A stretch of DNA of 5,938 nucleotides from Hyphomicrobiales bacterium. Lineage in GTDB: Bacteria; Pseudomonadota; Alphaproteobacteria; Rhizobiales; JAJFHC01. The stretch is from the NCBI GenBank assembly GCA_021775835.1, contig JAJFHC010000178.1, forward strand, positions 1-5,938. Reading direction: 5' to 3'. Below the pieces are notes generated by a model. It did no database searches and had not been told where the DNA came from. It saw nothing but the letters and a program-made list of their open reading frames with translations. Below are positions 1 to 5,338 of the stretch, piece by piece. The translations under genes and the position numbers were made by a program. Position 1 is the stretch's first letter. Every line of letters starts with the position of its first letter.

Positions 1-140
1 TGAAGCGGTCGCACTGCTTACGCAGCGAGACGTGCTTCCGCATAGTTGTCGTTTGCAACTACTATAGTGGCCCGATATCGGCGGAACCATGCCGAGCGAA
101 AACTTGCCCTTTACACCCTCGTCGATCCTATTTCGCCCCC
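1..140 (-). ncRNA. ssrA: tmRNA coding piece (5' tRNA-like half and mRNA-like domain), 3' end uncertain
   Basis: The piece starts with the 5' acceptor strand GGGGGCG (140-134), followed by AAATAGGATCGACGAGGG, the D-loop-like segment typical of tmRNA 5' ends. A region able to form pseudoknot structure follows, then TAGTTGCAAACGAC, which resembles the conserved context of the resume codon. Downstream of the tag, TCGCTGC (28-22) pairs with GCA (17-15) and GCGA (12-9) across a 2-nt bulge, putting the UAA stop in the GTAA loop. An outer stem GAAGC (38-34) / GCTTC (6-2) closes this helix almost exactly at the window edge. The true 3' end may lie a few bases outside. Confidence 0.85.
18..56 (-). other. 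tmRNA proteolysis-tag reading frame
   Basis: Reading the minus strand from the resume codon GCA at 56-54 gives A N D N Y A E A R L A A, then TAA at 20-18. The ANDN start and LAA end match the known tmRNA tag pattern, in which the C-terminal LAA is recognised by ClpXP and related proteases. The first alanine of a complete tag comes from the charged tmRNA itself, so the mature tag would be one residue longer. The stop codon lies in the loop of a local hairpin, as in other tmRNAs. Confidence 0.92.
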
Positions 141-168
141 ATTGTACGACTGCAATCGAATTGCAGAA
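141..168 (-). other. tmRNA internal transcribed spacer with perfect hairpin
   Basis: This 28-nt segment lies between the CCA end of the acceptor piece and the first base of the coding piece, and should be removed during maturation. It contains a perfect 7-bp stem, CTGCAAT (166-160) with ATTGCAG (156-150), closed by a TCG loop. In the precursor this sits on top of the acceptor stem, so it is a likely landmark for the nucleases that separate the pieces. The boundaries follow directly from the acceptor-stem pairing on both sides. Confidence 0.8.
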
Positions 169-249
169 TGGTGGAGGCGCCGGGTACCGCCCCCGGGTCC
201 GAATGGTTTATTACGACAGCCATTTATCGCCATAGCCGAACAAGCCGGC
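169..249 (-). ncRNA. ssrA: tmRNA acceptor piece (3' tRNA-like half)
   Basis: This part carries the aminoacylatable 3' end. The minus strand shows a T stem CCGGG (196-192) / CCCGG (184-180) closing a 7-nt loop GGCGGTA (191-185), then the 3' acceptor strand CGCCTCC (179-173), discriminator A172 and an encoded CCA (171-169). The loop is not the usual TTCRANY T loop. I believe atypical T loops occur in alphaproteobacterial two-piece tmRNAs, but that is from memory. Near the inferred 5' end, GCCG (249-246) can pair with CGGC (238-235). The 3' end is well defined by CCA; the 5' end is approximate. About 80 nt is in line with acceptor pieces of this type. Confidence 0.85.
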
Positions 250-255
250 AGGTCT

Positions 256-283
256 AATATAAGCATGAACAAGCGTTAAAAAA
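256..283 (-). promoter_or_regulatory. Putative ssrA promoter
   Basis: On the minus strand a TATATT box (261-256) lies about 7 nt before the inferred 5' end of the acceptor piece. A T-run (283-278) sits 16 nt upstream of it as a poor -35 candidate. The -10 match and its position are reasonable, but the -35 is not convincing (no TTGAC-like sequence), so this is a tentative call. Confidence 0.4.
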
Positions 284-334
284 AGTGTTGTTCGTCGAAC
301 TGTTAAAATTGGCGAATCGATATAGCGTTGCGCC

Positions 335-1138
335 ATGTCAGAAGTGGGTAAAGTAATCGGCGATACGCCCTCGGATCCGTCGTCCTCGCCGCATGAAACT
401 TCATGGTTCAAGTGGAGCCCGCTGGCGACAGTGAGATGGGCAATTCTCATCGCGATTGTCGTGTTTCTGGGGGTTCTTGCGGCGATCTTTGCCATTGCTG
501 CCGTCGAACTGTCCATGAACGGCGGCGACCTGGGGACCATGAGCGAAAATGACATGGTCGGGGCCTTCGCCAATGTGTCGAGCGACTATGTCGGGATCGT
601 CACGGTTTTGCAGACGGTACTGATCGTCGCGATGGTGTGGATACTGACGCGGCCGAAGGGAGGCCTCAGCCGATCGGTAATGCTCGCTCTCGAGCCGATC
701 GGGCTGAAACCTCTCCTGAAATGGACCGCCATCGTATTTGTGTCGGTTTTTGTCCTGACTGAAGTACCGCAAATGTTCGTGGACATAGGTCAGAAGCAGG
801 CGCTTGAGTGGGTCAAGGTTCTCAGTCCGGTCTGGCTGGCCTTCGTTCTGCTGGTTATCTTGGCACCGCTGTCGGAGGAACTTCTGTTCCGGGGGTTTAT
901 CTACGGCGGTCTTTCACAATCCGCGATCGGGCCCATCGGCACAATTTTGATCACGTCTGTGGTGTGGACATTGATTCACGTTCAATACACCTGGCTGATC
1001 ATGTCGCAGGTCTTTATTTACGGCGTTGTTTTCGGAATTGCACGGTGGAAGTCAGGGTCGTTGTGGCCTCCAATGTTTGCTCATGCAATTATCAATCTGA
1101 TCGCTGGAATCATGGCATTCTGGCCGGGTTCGGGCTGA
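335..1138 (+). CDS. CPBP family intramembrane metalloprotease (CAAX-protease-like / Abi)
   Basis: This 267-residue polytopic inner-membrane protein contains the motifs of the CPBP (CAAX protease and bacteriocin-processing) family: EELLFR with E181, E182 and R186, a histidine at H215 (LIHVQ), and H250 in HAIINL with N254. These are the presumed catalytic and metal-site residues. A charged, Ser/Pro-rich N-terminus (1-30) precedes about seven hydrophobic segments (roughly 35-58, 88-106, 128-147, 166-180, 199-215, 222-238, 248-263). The family is thought to act as intramembrane glutamic or metal-dependent peptidases; the substrate here is unknown. It is divergent from ssrA and 21 bp upstream of thyA, so it may be co-transcribed with it. 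No Shine-Dalgarno is visible before ATG 335, but no better in-frame start exists before the first membrane segment. Family assignment is strong; function is not. Confidence 0.88.
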   Translation: MSEVGKVIGDTPSDPSSSPHETSWFKWSPLATVRWAILIAIVVFLGVLAAIFAIAAVELSMNGGDLGTMSENDMVGAFANVSSDYVGIVTVLQTVLIVAMVWILTRPKGGLSRSVMLALEPIGLKPLLKWTAIVFVSVFVLTEVPQMFVDIGQKQALEWVKVLSPVWLAFVLLVILAPLSEELLFRGFIYGGLSQSAIGPIGTILITSVVWTLIHVQYTWLIMSQVFIYGVVFGIARWKSGSLWPPMFAHAIINLIAGIMAFWPGSG

Positions 1139-1159
1139 TCGGCACAAAGGGGGTGCACC

Positions 1160-1951
1160 ATGCGCCAGTATCTTGATCTCATGCAGCGGGTCATAGACAA
1201 CGGTACGGAGAAGGGCGACAGGACCGGAACCGGCACGCGGAGCATTTTCGGTCATCAGATGCGTTTCGATCTGGCGAGCGGATTTCCGATGCTGACGACC
1301 AAGAAGCTGCACCTGAAATCGATTATTTATGAGCTATTGTGGTTTCTGCGCGGCGACACCAACATTGCCTATCTCAACCAAAACGGTGTGCGCATCTGGG
1401 ATGAGTGGGCGGACGAAGACGGCAACCTCGGACCGGTCTACGGACAGCAATGGCGGTCCTGGCCGTCGACTGGTGGCGATATCGATCAGATTGCCAAGGT
1501 CGTTGAGCAAATCAGGGAGACAGCGGACTCCAGGCGGCTGATCGTAAGTGCCTGGAATCCTGCAGACGTCGACAACATGGCTTTGCCGCCGTGTCACTGT
1601 CTGTTCCAGTTCTACGTGGCCGATGGCCGGTTGTCGTGCCAGCTCTATCAGCGCAGTGCGGACATTTTTCTGGGCGTTCCATTCAACATTGCCTCCTATG
1701 CGCTGCTGACCTTGATGGTTGCCCAAGTGACCGGATACCGGCCCGGCGACTTCATCCACACCTCCGGTGATGCACATCTTTATCTCAATCACCTGGACCA
1801 GGCGCGCGAACAGCTCGGGCGCCAACCCCGGTCATTGCCGAGGATGACATTGAACAAAGACGTCACGGACATCTTTTCATTTGCCTACGAGGATTTTGCC
1901 CTCACCGATTACGACCCTCATCCGCATATTGCCGCGACCGTCTCTGTGTGA
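1160..1951 (+). CDS. thyA: Thymidylate synthase
   Basis: The enzyme converts dUMP to dTMP in the cytoplasm, using 5,10-methylene-tetrahydrofolate as carbon donor and reductant and releasing dihydrofolate. At 263 residues it matches the E. coli length (264) and aligns through its whole length. Key residues are visible: R21 in the phosphate-binding loop DRTGTGT, the [13 protein letters not shown] block, R125-R126, catalytic C145 in [14 protein letters not shown] with R165 and D168, N176 in PFNIASY, and H206/Y208 in [10 protein letters not shown]-rich ribosome binding site (AAAGGGGGTG, 1146-1155) precedes ATG 1160. The gene is followed at once by folA, which recycles its dihydrofolate product; this is a common bacterial pairing. 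Nothing appears missing or truncated. Confidence 0.98.
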   Translation: MRQYLDLMQRVIDNGTEKGDRTGTGTRSIFGHQMRFDLASGFPMLTTKKLHLKSIIYELLWFLRGDTNIAYLNQNGVRIWDEWADEDGNLGPVYGQQWRSWPSTGGDIDQIAKVVEQIRETADSRRLIVSAWNPADVDNMALPPCHCLFQFYVADGRLSCQLYQRSADIFLGVPFNIASYALLTLMVAQVTGYRPGDFIHTSGDAHLYLNHLDQAREQLGRQPRSLPRMTLNKDVTDIFSFAYEDFALTDYDPHPHIAATVSV

Positions 1952-1973
1952 ACCGGCAATGGATGGCCCGCGG

Positions 1974-2492
1974 ATGATCATCTCACTTGTCGTTGCGGTC
2001 GCCCGTAACGGCGTTATAGGCGACGTCGGGACCATGCCCTGGCGTATGCCGTCCGACCTGAAATACTTCAAGCGGGTTACCATGGGCAAGCCGGTTGTCA
2101 TGGGCCGCAAGACATTCGAATCGATAGGGCGGCCTTTGCCGGGGCGGCCAAACATTGTTGTCACACGGAGCGGCGACTTTGCCGCCGACGGTGTTGTCAT
2201 TGCTGGAAGTGTCGAGGAAGGCCTCGACGAGGCAGCCAGGTTGGCATCCGATCTGGCGGTCGAAGAAGTCATGGTGATTGGTGGTGGCGAGATCTATCGT
2301 CAATCCCTGGACCGCGCTCATCGGGTCTATCTGACAGAGCTATCACTCGACGTGAATGGTGATACGCGTTTCCCCGATCTGGACGACGATCTCTGGCGGG
2401 AGGTCTCACGCGAGAGCTTTCAGGCCGGAGAGGGTGACAGTGCGGATTACGCGTTTGTCGTCTATGAACGGCGAAAGCTATCTGGTGGCTGA
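1974..2492 (+). CDS. folA: Dihydrofolate reductase
   Basis: This NADPH-dependent enzyme reduces dihydrofolate to tetrahydrofolate, restoring the cofactor consumed by the upstream ThyA. The start at ATG 1974 gives 172 residues beginning MIISLVVAVARNGVIG, which lines up with the N-terminus of other DHFRs. Diagnostic motifs are PWRMPSDLKYFK with the catalytic acid D28, GRKTFESIGRPLPGR (44-58), GGGEIY (103-108) in the NADPH site, and DTRFP (130-134). An in-frame ATG at 1959 would add five residues, and the frame opens as far back as 1881 inside thyA, but those residues do not resemble DHFR. GGATGG (1961-1966) is a modest ribosome binding site for 1974. The 22-bp gap after thyA suggests one transcript. 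Confidence 0.96.
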   Translation: MIISLVVAVARNGVIGDVGTMPWRMPSDLKYFKRVTMGKPVVMGRKTFESIGRPLPGRPNIVVTRSGDFAADGVVIAGSVEEGLDEAARLASDLAVEEVMVIGGGEIYRQSLDRAHRVYLTELSLDVNGDTRFPDLDDDLWREVSRESFQAGEGDSADYAFVVYERRKLSGG

Positions 2493-2512
2493 AGTGACGC
2501 CGGGCTTGATTT

Positions 2513-2529
2513 GACGGGCAACTCCCGTC
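2513..2529 (+). terminator. Small intergenic hairpin after folA, possible weak terminator
   Basis: GACGGG (2513-2518) and CCCGTC (2524-2529) form a perfect 6-bp stem with a 5-nt CAACT loop, 20 nt after the folA stop. Only two T's follow, so it lacks the U-tract of a good intrinsic terminator. It may partly separate thyA-folA from the sulfur genes, protect an mRNA end, or have no function. TTGATT (2506-2511) before it could be a -35 element for the next gene, but no good -10 follows. Confidence 0.35.
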
Positions 2530-2569
2530 TTAAGTGATCAAAACCCTGCGGAAACAATTTGAGAGCCCA

Positions 2570-3964
2570 ATGTCCGACACCCCTCCTGTCTACAGTTCCA
2601 CGCTCGATGCAATCGGCAACACACCGATGCATGAAGTCACGCGCATCGATACCGGTCCATGCCGGTTGTTCCTGAAGCTTGAAAACCAGAACCCCGGTGG
2701 ATCAATCAAGGACCGCATCGGCCGGTCCATGATCGAGGCGGCCGAAGCGTCCGGAGAATTGGCACCCGGCGGTACCATTATTGAAGCCACCGCCGGCAAC
2801 ACTGGTCTCGGTCTGGCCTTGACTGCCGCACAGAAGGGCTACCGGCTTGTGATCGTCGTGCCGGACAAGATGGCGCAGGAGAAGATTTTTCATCTGCGCG
2901 CACTGGGGGCCGAGGTGATCAACACAAGGTCCGACGTCGGCAAGGGGCACCCGGAATACTACCAGGACATGGCCGAGCGAATGGCGCGCGAGCATGGTTA
3001 TTTCTACAGCAATCAGTTCGATAATGAAGCCAATCCGCTGGCACATGAAACATCGACCGGACCAGAAATTCTGGCGCAATGCGCCAGCGTCGGCCTGACA
3101 CCGGATGCGGTGGTCTGTGGCGTTGGGTCAGGCGGCACGATCACCGGCCTTTCGCGGTATTTTGCCAAGGCCTGTCCTTCGACACAGATGGTTCTGGCCG
3201 ATCCCGAAGGGTCCATTCTTGCCCACTACATCGATACCGGCGAGATCAGTGAAGATGTGGGCTCCTGGGTGGTCGAGGGCATCGGTGAGGACTTCCTGCC
3301 GCCGGTCGCCGACTTTTCGAACGTGAAGACGGCCTTTACGATCAGTGACGGAGAAGCCATGGAAACCGCGCGCCTGTTGCTCAGGCAAGAGGGCGTGCTC
3401 GCCGGTTCATCTTCGGGCACGCTGATCGCTGCGGCGCTCAAATTTGCCAGGGCCCAGACCACGCCCAAGACGGTTGTCACTTTCGTCTGTGACAGCGGCA
3501 ACAAATATTTGTCGAAAATGTACAACGACTTCTGGATGGCCGATAACGGTTTTATCGAACTGCCGGTCAAGGGCGATCTGCGCGATCTGATTTCGAGAAA
3601 ACATGCGGAAGGCCACACGGTTACAATCAAGCCATCTACCCCGCTCGGCGAAGCTTACCGGCAGATGAAATTGTTTGATATCTCTCAATTGCCGGTGCTG
3701 GAAGATGACCGGATCGTGGGGCTGCTCGACGAGGAAGACCTGCTGCTGCATGTTTATGAGCACAAGGGCAAGTTTGAAGGCGAGACGCGTGACATCATGA
3801 CAACCGACTTGCGGCTCGTAGATGCCTCAGAAAGCATGGACCGGTTGCTTGGAATCCTGACGCGCGGCATGGTCGCGCCGATCATTCACGATGGCCGGTT
3901 TCAGGGGCTTGTCACGAAAATCGACGTGCTCAACCATCTGCGCCTTGCGGAAACCAGCAACTGA
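2570..3964 (+). CDS. Cystathionine beta-synthase (PLP-dependent, with C-terminal CBS domain pair)
   Basis: Most likely condenses homocysteine and serine (or an activated serine) into cystathionine, the first step of reverse transsulfuration. With ATG 2570 it is 464 residues. Residues 1-330 are a fold-type II PLP domain: K47 in GGSIKDR is the presumed Schiff-base lysine, ATAGNTG (73-79) the substrate loop, GSGGT (186-190) the phosphate cup, plus DPEGSIL, VEGIGEDF and DSGNKY. Residues about 345-395 and 405-458 are two CBS domains, which in relatives bind adenosyl ligands. No N-terminal heme-binding extension like the human enzyme is present. The frame opens at GTG 2534, but ATG 2570 has GAGAG upstream and starts closer to the conserved TLDAIGNTP. 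The neighbouring gamma-lyase supports CBS over plain cysteine synthase, although OASS-like activity cannot be excluded. Confidence 0.9.
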   Translation: MSDTPPVYSSTLDAIGNTPMHEVTRIDTGPCRLFLKLENQNPGGSIKDRIGRSMIEAAEASGELAPGGTIIEATAGNTGLGLALTAAQKGYRLVIVVPDKMAQEKIFHLRALGAEVINTRSDVGKGHPEYYQDMAERMAREHGYFYSNQFDNEANPLAHETSTGPEILAQCASVGLTPDAVVCGVGSGGTITGLSRYFAKACPSTQMVLADPEGSILAHYIDTGEISEDVGSWVVEGIGEDFLPPVADFSNVKTAFTISDGEAMETARLLLRQEGVLAGSSSGTLIAAALKFARAQTTPKTVVTFVCDSGNKYLSKMYNDFWMADNGFIELPVKGDLRDLISRKHAEGHTVTIKPSTPLGEAYRQMKLFDISQLPVLEDDRIVGLLDEEDLLLHVYEHKGKFEGETRDIMTTDLRLVDASESMDRLLGILTRGMVAPIIHDGRFQGLVTKIDVLNHLRLAETSN

Positions 3965-4012
3965 CTTCATATAGCGAACTAACCCTTCACTTTCTCAAGC
4001 GAGACAATCCAG

Positions 4013-5179
4013 ATGAAAAAGAACCGCCAGGGCTTTGCAACCCGCGCGATCCACGCCGGTCAGTTTCCCGACCCCACAACCGGCGCGATCATGACTCCGA
4101 TCTACGCCTCGTCGACATATGTTCAGGAAAGCCCGGGCGTTCACAAAGGCTATGAATACAGCCGGTCGGGCAACCCCACCCGCAAGGCCCTGGAAGACTG
4201 CATCGCCGATCTTGAAAACGGCGTGCAGGGCTATGCGTTCGGCTCGGGCCTTGGCGCGACCAGCACGATCCTCGAGTTGCTGGACAGCGGTGATCATGTG
4301 ATTGCCGGCGACGATCTGTATGGCGGGACGTATCGTTTGTTCGAGAATGTCCGGGTCCGTTCAGCCGGACTTTCGTTCACGTTTTCGGACTTTTCAGATC
4401 TCGATGCAGTGGAAGCGGCGATTACGCCCAAGACAAAAATGCTCTGGGTGGAATCCCCGACCAACCCGCTCCTCAAGGTGTTTGACCTGGAGGCCATCGC
4501 TAAACTTGCGCGCAAGCACAACCTGATTGCGGTTTGCGACAACACGTTCTGCAGCCCCTGGGTGCAGCGGCCGATCGACTGGGGATTCGACATCGTCATG
4601 CATTCGGCGACCAAGTACCTCAACGGTCATTCGGACGTGGTTCTGGGTATTGCCGTGGTGTCCGGCGAGACGCCGCACAAGGATCTCACTGAAAGGCTTG
4701 CGTATCTGCACAACGCGGCGGGTGCGGTTACGGGGCCGTTCGACTCATTCTTCGTGTTGCGCTCGCTGAAAACCCTGCCGCTTCGCATGGAGCGCCACTG
4801 TGAAAACGCCATGGCCGTGGCAAAATATCTGGAAAGCCATGACAAGGTCTCCAAAGTTTACTATCCGGGACTGGCGTCCCATCCCCAGCATGCTCTGGCG
4901 ACAAAACAGATGAATCAGTACGGCGGCATGGTGACTGCGGTTATCGACGGTGGTCTCGATCCGGCGCGGCGGTTCCTGGAGCGGTGTCAGGTATTCTCCC
5001 TAGCTGAAAGCCTTGGTGGTGTGGAGAGTCTGGTAGAACATCCCGCGATCATGACACATGCGTCGATCCCGGCGGAGATTCGGGCGTCGCTGGGCATCGA
5101 CGACGGCCTTGTGCGATTGTCGGCGGGTGTTGAAGACATCGACGACCTCATCGCTGACTTGGAATTTGCGCTGAGCTAG
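4013..5179 (+). CDS. Cystathionine gamma-lyase (Cys/Met metabolism PLP enzyme family)
   Basis: Probably cleaves cystathionine to cysteine, 2-oxobutyrate and ammonia, completing reverse transsulfuration after the upstream beta-synthase. The 388 residues match the family length. Visible motifs are YEYSRSGNPTR (Y49 and R51, phosphate contacts from the partner subunit), GSGLGATS (77-84), D176 in CDNTF (pyridine-nitrogen partner), and SATKYLNGHSD with K201 as the PLP lysine. The C-terminal SLAESLGGVESLVEHPAIMTHAS segment contains E338, characteristic of gamma-lyases and gamma-synthases rather than beta-lyases. Sequence alone does not separate gamma-lyase from gamma-synthase (MetB); the CBS neighbour favours the lyase. 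The gene starts 48 bp after the CBS stop with no terminator between, so co-transcription is likely. A weak GAGA (4001-4004) precedes ATG 4013. Confidence 0.9.
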   Translation: MKKNRQGFATRAIHAGQFPDPTTGAIMTPIYASSTYVQESPGVHKGYEYSRSGNPTRKALEDCIADLENGVQGYAFGSGLGATSTILELLDSGDHVIAGDDLYGGTYRLFENVRVRSAGLSFTFSDFSDLDAVEAAITPKTKMLWVESPTNPLLKVFDLEAIAKLARKHNLIAVCDNTFCSPWVQRPIDWGFDIVMHSATKYLNGHSDVVLGIAVVSGETPHKDLTERLAYLHNAAGAVTGPFDSFFVLRSLKTLPLRMERHCENAMAVAKYLESHDKVSKVYYPGLASHPQHALATKQMNQYGGMVTAVIDGGLDPARRFLERCQVFSLAESLGGVESLVEHPAIMTHASIPAEIRASLGIDDGLVRLSAGVEDIDDLIADLEFALS

Positions 5180-5338
5180 GCGTGTTTCCATCGCCGCAAG
5201 AATGGCGTGGCCGCGTTCTGCAGGCTGATCAAAGGCACTGTCATCCCCGTCGCTGAAACCGGATTCTGTGGTTGAAACCCGGCGACTGGAATGACAGTAT
5301 CGCCGCCAACGATTCAATAATCCGAGGAGGGGTCAATA
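5180..5338. other. Intergenic region between the gamma-lyase and alcohol dehydrogenase genes
   Basis: This 159-bp gap holds the palindrome described separately, a smaller imperfect hairpin around AGAA..TTCT with GGC/GCC (5199-5219) that might end the gamma-lyase transcript, and the ribosome binding site AGGAGG (5325-5330). A TTGAAA (5272-5277) followed after 17 bp by CAGTAT (5295-5300) is a possible but weak promoter for the downstream gene; it would lie inside the palindrome. No open reading frame with recognisable content is present. Confidence 0.5.
5237..5298. repeat. Large imperfect intergenic palindrome
   Basis: ACTGTCATCCCCGTCGC (5237-5253) is an inverted match, 15 of 17 positions, to GCGACTGGAATGACAGT (5282-5298). 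The stem can be extended inward by a T-G and a G-C pair (5254-5255 with 5280-5281). Inside the loop, AACC (5257-5260) can pair with GGTT (5270-5273). The whole forms a roughly 62-nt stem-loop lying 57 bp after the gamma-lyase stop and 40 bp before the next start. No U-tract follows, so it is a poor intrinsic terminator. The TGTCATCCC / GGAATGACA ends resemble dispersed intergenic palindromes I recall from proteobacterial genomes, but only one copy is in the window, so repeat-family membership is inference. Confidence 0.55.

Larger units (their letters stand above)
1..249 (-). ncRNA. ssrA: Transfer-messenger RNA, circularly permuted two-piece form (3' end at or beyond the window edge)
   Basis: tmRNA, with SmpB, rescues ribosomes stalled on broken mRNAs and adds a degradation tag to the unfinished protein. 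Read on the minus strand, the order is acceptor piece (about 249-169), internal spacer (168-141), coding piece (140 to at least 1), which is the reverse of an ordinary ssrA. The key evidence is a 7-bp acceptor stem that forms across the spacer: GGGGGCG (140-134) pairs with CGCCTCC (179-173), with one G-U pair, followed by ACCA (172-169). A 5-bp T stem and a tag reading frame beginning GCA AAC GAC AAC also fit. The family is known to be processed into two RNAs held together by base pairing. The 5' end near 249 is inferred from a TATATT box at 261-256. The helix around the stop codon closes at about position 2, so little is likely missing. Confidence 0.93.

Noticed and set aside
46..279. Plus-strand 77-residue open reading frame at the left edge
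   Set aside because: It lies entirely across the minus-strand tmRNA, its translation matches nothing I recognise, and the RNA structure explains the sequence.
1334..1825. 163-residue minus-strand open frame
   Set aside because: It is antisense to highly conserved thyA sequence, which forces its composition. It has no recognisable domains or ribosome binding site.
1881..1973. Extended N-terminus for dihydrofolate reductase starting inside thyA
   Set aside because: The extra 31 residues do not resemble any DHFR, and the 71-bp overlap with thyA is explained by the frame staying open by chance.
2534..2569. GTG start adding 12 residues to the beta-synthase
   Set aside because: No ribosome binding site precedes GTG 2534, it sits directly after a hairpin, and ATG 2570 gives a normal-length protein.
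2493..2569. SAM or SAH riboswitch upstream of the sulfur genes
   Set aside because: The gap is only 77 bp and shows one simple 6-bp hairpin. I see no multi-helix or pseudoknot pattern of the known classes.
5190..5306. 8-bp direct repeat ATCGCCGC (5190-5197 and 5299-5306) as a possible target-site duplication around an insertion
   Set aside because: The enclosed ends are not inverted repeats of each other and the 8-mer is GC-rich and short; chance is the simpler explanation, although the second copy abuts the palindrome.
5291..5321. ATGACA...AATAAT as a sigma-70 promoter for frmA
   Set aside because: The 19-bp spacing is long, and the start site would fall within or after the ribosome binding site at 5325-5330.
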